Shown here: positions 26,601 through 38,600 of the stretch, one piece after another
How positions within the stretch are numbered: position 1 is the stretch's first letter
Layout of the letters: each line of letters opens with the position of its first letter
NCBI RefSeq assembly: GCF_040958095.1
Contig: NC_091233.1
Span: 2,664,359-2,728,358 of the forward strand
Reading direction: 5' to 3'
DNA from: Procambarus clarkii
Taxonomy: Eukaryota; Arthropoda; Malacostraca; Decapoda; Cambaridae
Length of the DNA: 64,000 nt
The notes under the pieces: generated by a model
Database searches by the model: none
Seen by the model: the letters and a program-made list of their open reading frames with translations, nothing else
Told to the model about the DNA's origin: nothing
Translations under genes and position numbers: made by a program

Positions 26601-29600
26601 CAAACCTGAATCTAAATCATTTATATATATTATAAACAACAGAGGTCCCAGGACAGAGCCTTGAGGCACTCCACTTACAACATTTTCCCACTCTGACTTG
26701 ATTCCATTTATACTAACTCTCTGTTTCCTTTGGTATAGCCATGCCCTAATCCAGCTTAATATAGCACCCCCAATACCATGAGACTCTATCTTTTTAATCA
26801 GTCTTTCATGTGGCACTGTATCAAAAGCTTTGCTAAAGTCAAGGTATACAACATCGCAATCCTTACCACTATCAACTGCCTCAACAATGCTAGAATAAAA
26901 TGATAACAAATTTGTTAAACATGAACGGCCATTTATAAAACCATGTTGCGACTCAATTATTAATTTATGTTTTTCAAGATGAAGACGAATTTTATTTGCT
27001 ATTATTGATTCGAGTAACTTTCCCACAATAGACGTTAGGCTAATTGGTCGATAGTTAGACGCAAGTGATCTATCTCCTTTCTTAAAAACTGGTATCACAT
27101 TAGCAACTTTCCAAAACTCTGGCACTCTGCCTGACTCTATTGATTTATTAAATATGGTTGACAGTGGGTCACAAAGCTCCTCTTTGCATTCTTTAAGCAC
27201 CCTGGCAAACTAATAATAATTGAGTCGCAACATGGTTTTATAAATGGCCGTTCATGTTTAACAAATTTGTTATCTTTTTATTCTAGCATTGTTGAGGCAG
27301 TTGATAGTGGTAAGGATTGCGATGTTGTATACCTTGACTTTAGCAAAGCTTTTGATACAGTGCCACATGAAAGACTGATTAAAAAAATAGAGTCTCATGG
27401 TATTGGGGGTGCTATATTAAGCTGGATTAGGGCATGGCTATACCAAAGGAAACAGAGAGTTAGTATAAATGGAATCAAGTCAGAGTGGGAAAATGTTGTA
27501 AGTGGAGTGCCTCAAGGCTCTGTCCTGGGACCTCTGTTGTTTATAATATATATAAATGATTTAGATTCAGGTTTGAGTAGCAACATTTGCAAATTTGCCG
27601 ATGATACGAAAATCGGTAGGGAAATTAATTCGGAGGAGGACTCACTATCACTTCAAGTTGATCTAGATAGGGTTTTGAAATGGTCAAAGGATTGGCAGAT
27701 GCAGTTTAATGCTGATAAATGTAAAGTTCTGAGGTTAGGTAATGATGATAGAGTTACAAGATACGAGCTAGATGGTGTTGTGATTGCGAAGTCGGATTGC
27801 GAAAGGGATCTGGGAGTTATGATTAGTAAGAATTTAAAACAAAAGGATCAATGCATAAATGTTCGTAATAAGGCAAATCGGACACTTGGATTTATTAATC
27901 GCAGCGTTAGTAACAAGACACCTGGTGTGGTTCTCAAGCTATATCTTGCTCTAGTTAGGCCCCATTTAGATTATGCAGTTCAGTTTTGGTCGCCATATTA
28001 TAGAATGGATATAAATTCACTTGAACGTGTCCAGCGTAGGATGACTAAGTTAATTCCCCAAATTAGAAATCTTTCATATGAAGAAAGATTAACAAAGCTT
28101 AAGTTGCATTCACTGGAAAGGCGAAGAGTTAGGGGTGACATGATAGAGGTTTACAAGTGGATGAATGGACATAACCGGGGGGATATTAATAGGGTATTAA
28201 AAGTATCAACACAGGACAGAACACGAAACAATGGATATAAATTGGATAAGTTTAGATTTAGGAAAGACTTGGGTAAATACTGGTTCAGTAACAGGGTTGT
28301 TGATTTGTGGAACCAATTGCCGCGTAACATTGTGGAGGTGGGGTCCTTTTTAGTTAAGGACCTGGTGACTCTAGTGGGAGCCCTGAGGACAGAGTTGGAC
28401 TTTCTGCGGGAGGAGGTGCGTCAGCTTAAAGAACAACGAGAAGTAACGAAGGAGGAGACCAGCAGTAAAGGGACCTCGTCTTGGAGAGTTGTGAAAGACA
28501 GGGGCCTTAAGAAGACTTTGATAAAGCCGCCTTCAAACGCCATAGCAACCTCTAATTCATTTGACGTTTTGGAGGACGAGTGCTGTGGAGAGACTGTGGA
28601 TCGCGCAAAAGGGAAAGCAACGAAGAGAAAGGAAGCATAAGAACATAAGAACATAAGAACAAAGGTAACTGCAGAAGGCCTATTGGCCCATACGAGGCAG
28701 CTCCTATTCTATAACCACCCAATCCCACTCATATACTTGTCCAACCCGTGCTTGAAACAATCGAGGGACCCCACCTCCACAATGTTACGCGGCAATTGGT
28801 TCCACAAATCAACAACCCTGTTACTGAACCAGTATTTACCCAAGTCTTTCCTAAATCTAAACTTATCCAATTTATATCCATTGTTTCGTGTTCTGTCCTG
28901 TGTTGATACTTTTAATACCCTATTAATATCCCCCCGGTTATGTCCATTCATCCACTTGTAAACCTCTATCATGTCACCCCTAACTCTTCGCCTTTCCAGT
29001 GAATGCAACTTAAGCTCTGTTAATCTTTCTTCATATGAAAGATTTCTAATTTGGGGAATTAACTTAGTCATCCTACGCTGGACACGTTCAAGTGAATTTA
29101 TATCCATTCTATAATATGGCGACCAAAACTGAACTGCATAATCTAAATGGGGCCTAACTAGAGCAAGATATAGCTTGAGAACCACACCAGGTGTCTTGTT
29201 ACTAATGCTGCGATTAATAAATCCAAGTGTCCGATTTGCCTTATTACGAACATTTATGCATTGATCCTTTTGTTTTAAATTCTTACTAATCATAACTCCC
29301 AGATCCCTTTCGCAATCCGACTTCGCAATCACAACACCATCTAGCTCGTATCTTGTAACTCTATCATCATTACCTAACCTCAGAACTTTACATTTATCAG
29401 CATTAAACTGCATCTGCCAATCCTTTGACCATTTCAAAACCCTATCTAGATCAACTTGAAGTGATAGTGAGTCCTCCTCCGAATTAATTTCCCTACCGAT
29501 TTTCGTATCATCGGCAAATTTGCAAATGTTGCTACTCAAACCTGAATCTAAATCATTTATATATATTATAAACAACAGAGGTCCCAGGACAGAGCCTTGA

Positions 29601-32600
29601 GGCACTCCACTTACAACATTTTCCCACTCTGACTTGATTCCATTTATACTAACTCTCTGTTTCCTTTGGTATAGCCATGCCCTAATCCAGCTTAATATAG
29701 CACCCCCAATACCATGAGACTCTATTTTTTTAATCAGTCTTTCATGTGGCACTGTATCAAAAGCTTTGCTAAAGTCAAGGTATACAACATCGCAATCCTT
29801 ACCACTATCAACTGCCTCAACAATGCTAGAATAAAAAGATAACAAATTTGTTAAACATGAACGGCCATTTATAAAACCATGTTGCGACTCAATTATTAAT
29901 TTATGTTTTTCAAGATGAAGACGAATTTTATTTGCTATTATAGATTCGAGTAACTTTCCCACAATAGACGTTAGGCTAATTGGTCGATAGTTAGACGCAA
30001 GTGATCTATCTCCTTTCTTAAAAACTGGTATCACATTAGCAACTTTCCAAAACTCTGGCACTCTGCCTGACTCTATTGATTTATTAAATATGGTTGACAG
30101 TGGGTCACAAAGCTCCTCTTTGCATTCTTTAAGCACCCTAGCAAACACTTCATCCGGCCCTGGGGATTTGTTTGGTTTGAGTTTTACTATTAGTTTAAGA
30201 ACATCCTCCCTGGTAACTGCTAAACTCGTCAACCTGTCCTCGTCCCCACCCACATAGACTTGTTCGGCTGAAGGCATATTGTTAAGTTCCTCTTTAGTAA
30301 ATACAGATACAAAATATTTATTAAAAATACTACTCATCTCTTCATCACTATCTGTTATTTGACCTGTCTCAGTTTTTAATGGACCTATCCTTTCCCTAGT
30401 CTTAGTACGATATAACTGAAAAAACCCTTTAGGATTTGTCTTTGCTTGCCCTGCTATGCGAACTTCATAGTTTCTTTTTGCTTTCCTTATCTCTTTTTTA
30501 ACATTTCTAACCAGTTGTACGAATTCCTGTTCTAAAGTGACCTCCCCATTTTTAATCCTTTTGTACCAAGCTCTCTTTTTACCTATAAGGTTCTTCAAAT
30601 TCTTTGTTATCCACTTTGGGTCATTAGTATACGATCTATTCAATTTGTATGGTATACTACGTTCCTGTGCTTTGTTTAGAATATTCTTAAATAAGTTATA
30701 TATTGAATCCACATCGAAATCCCCATTTAAGTCACCTATCGCTGGGTTCATGTCTCGCTCCAAGACCGGCCCACACCCTATACCCAAGCCTTTCCAATCA
30801 ATTTGACCCAAAAAATTTCTTAGGCTATTAAAATCAGCTTTTCGAAAATCTGGCACTTTAACAGAATTTTCTCCTACTGGTCTATTCCATTCTATGCTAA
30901 ATCTGATTTCTTTGTGATCACTGCTCCCTAGCTCACTCCCTATTTCGATGTCATTAATTTGCGTTTCCCTGTTAGTTAACACTAAATCTAAAATATTATT
31001 TTCCCGTGTTGGTTCCTTAATGTGTTGCGTAAGAAAGCAATCGTCAATTAATTCTAGAAAATCTTCTGCTTCACTATTCCCTGTTTTGTTCAACCAGTTT
31101 ATTCCGCTAAAATTAAAGTCACCTATGACATAAATACTGTTAGATCTAGATGCTCTAGATATTTCATCCCATAGATGCTTTGCTTCCATTCTGTCTAAAT
31201 TTGGTGGCCTATATATTACTCCTATTATAATATTATTAGCTTTTTCGTTTAATTCAATCCAAATAGTTTCTGTGTGTGGCTCTGTTTTGATTCCCTCTTT
31301 GAGACTACATTTCAAATTGTCCCTAACATATATGGCTACTCCACCTCCTCGTCTAATATATCTATCTGTGTGAAATAGTTTAAATCCATATATTTGATAT
31401 TCAGCTAATAGTTCTCTATTTTCTACATTCATCCACGTTTCGGTAAGTGCAATAATATCTATTTTTTCTGTGCAGACAAGAGCATTTAATTCGTTAATTT
31501 TATTTCTTAGACTTCTACTGTTAGTGTAATATACCCTAAGTGAATTGTTATTTTGCGGACCTTCTCTTTCCCTGATCGTTTTGCCAATTCCTTTCTCCCA
31601 CAAACACATACTTTTATTACCTCCTTCCTCCAAATCAATTCCCATACCTCTATCTACTAACAGTTTAAACCCAAACAAACACCTCTAACCACTTCTTCTA
31701 GCGAGTTCGCAACAGCAACAACCCCAGCTCTCGATAGATGCACCCCATCACGAGCATACATTTCATTTCTTCCATAGAAGTGTTCCCAGTTGTCTATGAA
31801 AGATATTGCATTTGATTTGCAATATCTTTCCAGCCGGCAATTGACACCAAGTGCCCTCGATATCCATTCATTTCCCACTCCCTTTCTTGGAAGAATGCCA
31901 CATATGATCGGGATTCCTCCCTTGCTCCTAACTAACTCTATGGCTGTTTTATACCTCTGAATCAGTTCCTCACTCCTGACTCGACCAACATCATTTCCTC
32001 CCACGCTAATGCAAATAATGGGATTGTTCCCATTATCAGCCATAATATCATTCATGTTGTTTATAATATCACCAATGCCAGCTCCGGGATAGCAAACCCT
32101 TAACCTGTTCCCCCTATCTCTAGCACAAAACGTTCTATCCAAATACCTTATCTGGGAATCTCCCACAACTAATGTTTGCTTAGGTACTTCCTTTACTTTC
32201 TGAGGGGCCTGCGCTTCCTTTCTCTTCGTTGCTTTCCCTTTTGCGCGATCCACAGTCTCTCCACAGCACTCGTCCTCCAAAACGTCAAATGAATTTGAAG
32301 TTGCTATGGCGTTTGAAGGCGGCTTTATCAAAGTCTTCTTAAGGCCCCTGTCTTTCGCAACTCTCCAAGACGAGGTCCCTTTACTGCTGGTCTCCTCCTT
32401 CGTTACTTCTCGTTGTTTTTTAAGCTGACGCACCTCCTCCCGCAGAGAGTCCAACTCTGTCCTCAGGGCTCCCACTAGAGTCACCAGGTCCTTCACTACA
32501 ACTTCCATATTGCTATGATAATATAACAACACTCTAGCGCAGGCCCCTCAGAGGGTAAAGGAAGTACCTAAGCAAACATTAGTTGTGGGAGATTCCCAGA

Positions 32601-35600
32601 TAAGGTATTTGGATAGAACGTTTTGTGCTAGAGATAGGGGGAACAGGTTAAGGGTTTGCTATCCCGGAGCTGGCATTGGTGATATTATAAACAACATGAA
32701 TGATATTATGGCTGGTAATGGGAACAATCCCATTATTTGCATTAGCGTGGGAGGAAATGATGTTGGCCGAGTTAGGAGTGAGGAACTGATTCAGAGGTAT
32801 AAAACAGCCATTGAGTTAGTTAGGAGCAAGGGAGGAATCCCGATCATATGTGGCATTCTTCCAAGAAAGGGAGTGGGAAATGAATGGATATCGAGGGCAC
32901 TTGGTGTCAATTGCCGGCTGGAAAGATATTGCAAATCAAATGCAATATCTTTCATAGACAACTGGGAACACTTCTATGGAAGAAATGAAATGTATGCTCG
33001 TGATGGGGTGCATCTATCGAGAGCTGGGGTTGTTGCTGTTGCGAACTCGTTAGAAGAAGTGGTTAGAGGTGTTTGTTTGGGTTTAAACTGTTAGTAGATA
33101 GAGGTGTGGGAATTGATTTGGAGGAAGGAGGTAATAAAAGTATGTGTTTGTGGGAGAAAGGAATTGGCAAAACGACCAGGGAAAGAGAAGGTCCGCAAAA
33201 TAACAATTCACTTAGGGTATATTACACTAACAGTAGAAGTCTAAGAAATAAAATTAACGAATTAAATGCTCTTGTCTGCACAGAAAAAATAGATATTATT
33301 GCACTTACCGAAACGTGGATGAATGTAGAAAATAGAGAACTATTAGCTGAATATCAAATATATGGATTTAAACTATTTCACACAGATAGATATATTAGAC
33401 GAGGAGGTGGAGTAGCCATATATGTTAGGGACAATTTGAAATGTAGTCTCAAAGAGGGAATCAAAACAGAGCCACTCACAGAAACTATTTGGATTGAATT
33501 AAACGAAAAAGCTAATAATATTATAATAGGAGTAATATATAGGCCACCAAATTTAGACAGAATGGAAGCAAAGCATCTATGGGATGAAATATCTAGAGCA
33601 TCTAGATCTAACAGTATCTATGTCATGGGTGACTTTAATTTTAGCGGAATAAACTGGTTGAACAAAACAGGGAATAGTGAAGCAGAAGATTTTCTAGAAT
33701 TAATTGACGATTGCTTTCTTACGCAACACATTAAGGAACCAACACGGGAAAATAATATTTTAGATTTAGTGTTAACTAACAGGGAAACGCAAATTAATGA
33801 CATCGAAATAGGGAGTGAGCTAGGGAGCAGTGATCACAAAGAAATCAGATTTAGCATAGAATGGAATAGACCAGTAGGAGAAAATTCTGTTAAAGTGCCA
33901 GATTTTCGAAAAGCTGATTTTAATAGCCTAAGAAATTTTTTGGGTCAAATTGATTGGAAAGTCTTGGGTATGGGGTGTGGGCCGGTCTTGGAGCGAGACA
34001 TGAACCCAGCGATAGGTGACTTAAATGGGGATTTCGATGTGGATTCAATATATAACTTATTTAAGAATATTCTAAACAAAGCACAGGAACGTAGTATACC
34101 ATACAAATTGAATAGATCGAATACTAATGACCCAAAGTGGATAACAAAGAATTTGAAGAACCTTATAGGTAAAAAGAGAGCTTGGTACAAAAGGATTAAA
34201 AATGGGGAGGTCACTTTAGAACAGGAATTCGTACAACTGGTTAGAAATGTTAAAAAAGAGATAAGGAAAGCAAAAAGAAACTATGAAGTTCGCATAGCAG
34301 GGCAAGCAAAGACAAATCCTAAAAGGGTTTTTTCAGTTATATCGTACTAAGACTAGGGAAAGGATAGGTCCATTAAAAACTGAGACAGGTCAAATAACAG
34401 ATAGTGATGAAGAGATGAGTAGTATTTTTAATAAATATTTTGTATCTGTATTTACTAAAGAGGAACTTAACAATATGCCTTCAGCCGAACAAGTCTATGT
34501 GGGTGGGGACGAGGACAGGTTGACGAGTTTAACAGTTACCAGGGAGGATGTTCTTAAACAAATAGTAAAACTCAAACCAAACAAATCCCCAGGGCCGGAT
34601 GAAGTGTTTGCCAGGGTGCTTAAAGAATGCAAAGAGGAGCTTTGTGACCCACTGTCAACCATATTTAATAAATCAATAGAGTCAGGCAGAGTGCCGGAGT
34701 TTTGGAAAGTTGCTAATGTGATACCAGTTTTTAAGAAAGGAGATAGATCACTTGCGTCTAACTATCGACCAATTAGCCTAACGTCTATTGTGGGAAAGTT
34801 ACTCGAATCTATAATAGCAAATAAAATTCGTCTTCATCTTGAAAAACATAAATTAATAATTGAGTCGCAACATGGTTTTATAAATGGCCGTTCATGTTTA
34901 ACAAATTTGTTATCTTTTTATTCTAGCATTGTTGAGGCAGTTGATAGTGGTAAGGATTGCGATGTTGTATACCTTGACTTTAGCAAAGCTTTTGATACAG
35001 TGCCACATGAAAGACTGATTAAAAAGATAGAGTCTCATGGTATTGGGGGTGCTATATTAAGCTGGATTAGGGCATGGCTATACCAAAGGAAACAGAGAGT
35101 TAGTATAAATGGAATCAAGTCAGAGTGGGAAAATGTTGTAAGTGGAGTGCCTCAAGGCTCTGTCCTGGGACCTCTGTTGTTTATAATATATATAAATGAT
35201 TTAGATTCAGGTTTGAGTAGCAACATTTGCAAATTTGCCGATGATACGAAAATCGGTAGGGAAATTAATTCGGAGGAGGACTCACTATCACTTCAAGTTG
35301 ATCTAGATAGGGTTTTGAAATGGTCAAAGGATTGGCAGATGCAGTTTAATGCTGATAAATGTAAAGTTCTGAGGTTAGGTAATGATGATAGAGTTACAAG
35401 ATACGAGCTAGATGGTGTTGTGATTGCGAAGTCGGATTGCGAAAGGGATCTGGGAGTTATGATTAGTAAGAATTTAAAACAAAAGGATCAATGCATAAAT
35501 GTTCGTAATAAGGCAAATCGGACACTTGGATTTATTAATCGCAGCGTTAGTAACAAGACACCTGGTGTGGTTCTCAAGCTATATCTTGCTCTAGTTAGGC

Positions 35601-38600
35601 CCCATTTAGATTATGCAGTTCAGTTTTGGTCGCCATATTATAGAATGGATATAAATTCACTTGAACGTGTCCAGCGTAGGATGACTAAGTTAATTCCCCA
35701 AATTAGAAATCTTTCATATGAAGAAAGATTAACAAAGCTTAAGTTGCATTCACTGGAAAGGCGAAGAGTTAGGGGTGACATGATAGAGGTTTACAAGTGG
35801 ATGAATGGACATAACCGGGGGGATATTAATAGGGTATTAAAAGTATCAACACAGGACAGAACACGAAACAATGGGTATAAATTGGATAAGTTTAGATTTA
35901 GGAAAGACTTGGGTAAATACTGGTTCAGTAACAGGGTTGTTGATTTGTGGAACCAATTGCCGCGTAACATTGTGGAGGTGGGGTCCCTCGATTGTTTCAA
36001 GCACGGGTTGGACAAGTATATGAGTGGGATTGGGTGGTTATAGAATAGGAGCTGCCTCGCATGGGCCAATAGGCCTTCTGCAGTTACCTTTGTTCTTATG
36101 TTCTTATGTTCTCGATTGTTTCAAGCACGGGTTGGACAAGTATATGAGTGGGATTGGGTGGTTATAGAATAGGAGCTGCCTCGTATGGGCCAATAGGCCT
36201 TCTGCAGTTACCTTTGTTCTTATGTTCTTATGTTCTTATGTTCAAACACTTCATCCGGCCCTGGGGATTTGTTTGGTTTGAGTTTTACTATTTGTTTAAG
36301 AACATCCTCCCTGGTAGCTGCTAAACTCGTCAACCTGTCCTCGTCCCCACCCACATAGACTTGTTCGGCTGAAGGCATATTGTTAAGTTCCTCTTTAGTA
36401 AATACAGATACAAAATATTTATTAAAAATACTACTCATCTCTTCATCACTATCTGTTATTTGACCTGTCTCAGTTTTTAATGGACCTATCTTTAGAAATT
36501 AGAAATCTTTCATATGAAGAAAGATTAACAAAGCTTAAGTTGCATTCACTGGAAAGGCGAAGAGTTAGGGGTGACATGATAGAGGTTTACAAGTGGATGA
36601 ATGGACATAACCGGGGGGATATTAATAGGGTATTAAAAGTATCAACACAGGACAGAACACGAAACAATGGATATAAATTGGATAAGTTTAGATTTAGGAA
36701 AGACTTGGGTAAATACTGGTTCAGTAACAGGGTTGTTGATTTGTGGAACCAATTGCCGCGTAACATTGTGGAGGTGGGGTCCCTCGATTGTTTCAAGCAC
36801 GGGTTGGACAAGTATATGAGTGGGATTGGGTGGTTATAGAATAGGAGCTGCCTCGTATGGGCCAATAGGCCTTCTGCAGTTACCTTTGTTCTTATGTTCT
36901 TATGTTCTTATGTTCTATCCTTTCCCTAGTCTTAGTACGATATAACTGAAAAAACCCTTTAGGATTTGTCTTTGCTTGCCCTGCTATGCGAACTTCATAG
37001 TTTCTTTTTGCTTTCCTTATCTCTTTTTAACATTTCTAACCAGTTGTATGAATTCCTGTTCTAAAGTGACCTCCCCATTTTTAATCCTTTTGTACCAAGC
37101 TCTCTTTTTACCTATAAGGTTCTTCAAATTCTTTGTTATCCACTTTGGGTCATTAGTATTCGATCTATTCAATTTGTATGGTATACTACGTTCCTGTGCT
37201 TTGTTTAGAATATTCTTAAATAAGTTATATATTGAATCCACATCGAAATCCCCATTTAAGTCACCTATCGCTGGGTTCATGTCTCGCTCCAAGACCGGCC
37301 CACACCCCATACCCAAGACTTTCCAATCAATTTGACCCAAAAAATTTCTTAGGCTATTAAAATCAGCTTTTCGAAAATCTGGCACTTTAACAGAATTTTC
37401 TCCTACTGGTCTATTCCATTCTATGCTAAATCTGATTTCTTTGTGATCACTGCTCCCTAGCTCACTCCCTATTTCGATGTCATTAATTTGCGTTTCCCTG
37501 TTAGTTAACACTAAATCTAAAATATTATTTTCCCGTGTTGGTTCCTTAATGTGTTGCGTAAGAAAGCAATCGTCAATTAATTCTAGAAAATCTTCTGCTT
37601 CACTATTCCCCGTTTTGTTCAACCAGTTTATTCCGCTAAAATTAAAGTCACCCATGACATAAATACTGTTAGATCTAGATGCTCTAGATATTTCATCCCA
37701 TAGATGCTTTGCTTCCATTCTGTCTAAATTTGGTGGCCTATATATTACTCCTATTATAATATTATTAGCTTTTTCGTTTAATTCAATCCAAATAGTTTCT
37801 GTGTGTGGCTCTGTTTTGATTCCCTCTTTGAGACTACATTTCAAATTGTCCCTAACATATATGGCTACTCCACCTCCTCGTCTAATATATCTATCTGTGT
37901 GAAATAGTTTAAATCCATATATTTGATATTCAGCTAATAGTTCTCTATTTTCTACATTCATCCACGTTTCGGTAAGTGCAATAATATCTATTTTTTCTGT
38001 GCAGACAAGAGCATTTAATTCGTTAATTTTATTTCTTAGACTTCTACTGTTAGTGTAATATACCCTAAGTGAATTGTTTTTTTGCGGACCTTCTCTTTCC
38101 CTGATCGTTTTGCCAATTCCTTTCTCCCACAAACACATACTATTATTACCTCCTTCCTCCAAATCAATTCCCATACCTCTATCTACTAACAGTTTAAACC
38201 CAAACAAACACCTCTAACCACTTCTTCTAACGAGTTCGCAACAGCAACAACCCCAGCTCTCGATAGATGCACCCCATCACGAGCATACATTTCATTTCTT
38301 CCATAGAAGTGTTCCCAGTTGTCTATGAAAGATATTGCATTTGATTTGCAATATCTTTCCAGCCGGCAATTGACACCAAGTGCCCTCGATATCCATTCAT
38401 TTCCCACTCCCTTTCTTGGAAGAATGCCACATATGATCGGGATTCCTCCCTTGCTCCTAACTAACTCTATGGCTGTTTTATACCTCTGAATCAGTTCCTC
38501 ACTCCTAACTCGACCAACATCATTTCCTCCCACGCTAATGCAAATAATGGGATTGTTCCCATTACCAGCCATAATATCATTCATGTTGTTTATAATATCA

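Larger units (their letters stand above)
28637..32534 (-). mobile_element. CR1-like LINE copy F: full-length, both ORFs intact, innermost level
   Basis: An uninterrupted 3.90-kb minus copy from the (CATAAGAA)n tail at 28637 to the 5' UTR remnant GAGTGTTGTTATATT at 32534. It is nested in G (which is nested in E/H, DI and K), the deepest level of the cluster. AGC flanks both ends. No stop or frameshift is present in ORF1 or ORF2. It differs from copy N at only a few residues. Confidence 0.93.
28347..36110 (+). mobile_element. CR1-like LINE copy G: near full-length, nested in E/H, split by F
   Basis: 28347-28636 (ORF1 N-terminal part) and 32536-36110 (rest of ORF1, ORF2, 3' tail) rejoin to about 3.87 kb: AAAGGAAGC + GCAGGCCCC. 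The edges of F share AGC. G is truncated just inside the ORF1 start. It has a frameshift in ORF2 (extra A at about 34321), and its ORF2 start codon has changed to GTG. Confidence 0.9.
27211..36242 (+). mobile_element. CR1-like LINE copy E/H: 5'-truncated, nested in DI, split by G
   Basis: 27211-28346 (RT from 'IIESQHGF' on) and 36111-36242 (last codons, 3' UTR, TTCTTATG tail) are one plus-strand copy of about 1.27 kb. Sequence GGGGTCC at 28340-28346 continues as CTCGATTG at 36111. E/H lies in DI with CAAAC at both edges. It faces the DI copy, giving an inverted repeat around 27210. Confidence 0.9.
25773..38174 (-). pseudogene. LINE copy DI ORF2, disrupted
   Basis: The ORF2 frame starts from ATG at 38174 and holds a complete APE-type endonuclease domain ([31 protein letters not shown]). 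It terminates early near 37017 after a 1-base deletion in a T-run. Later pieces (36438-36243 and 27210-25773) supply the linker and the RT with [21 protein letters not shown] and KFADDTKIG plus the C-terminal domain. Two insertions and one frameshift make it a pseudogene. Confidence 0.88.

Noticed and set aside
28709..31678. ORF2 start placed 11 codons upstream (TTG) of the ATG
   Set aside because: TTG is not a likely eukaryotic start. The upstream open part is better explained by the -1 frame overlap with ORF1; ATG at 31645 (and 43883) was used for the CDS.
35791..36069. Recurrent 92-codon frames beginning [13 protein letters not shown], opposite each LINE 3' end
   Set aside because: These are antisense shadows of the ORF2 C-terminus and 3' UTR; they recur wherever a LINE tail occurs.
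36111..36242. Independent tandem LINE tail behind copy G
   Set aside because: It is the continuation of copy E (GGGGTCC at 28346 joins CTCGATTG at 36111), so it is not a separate insertion.
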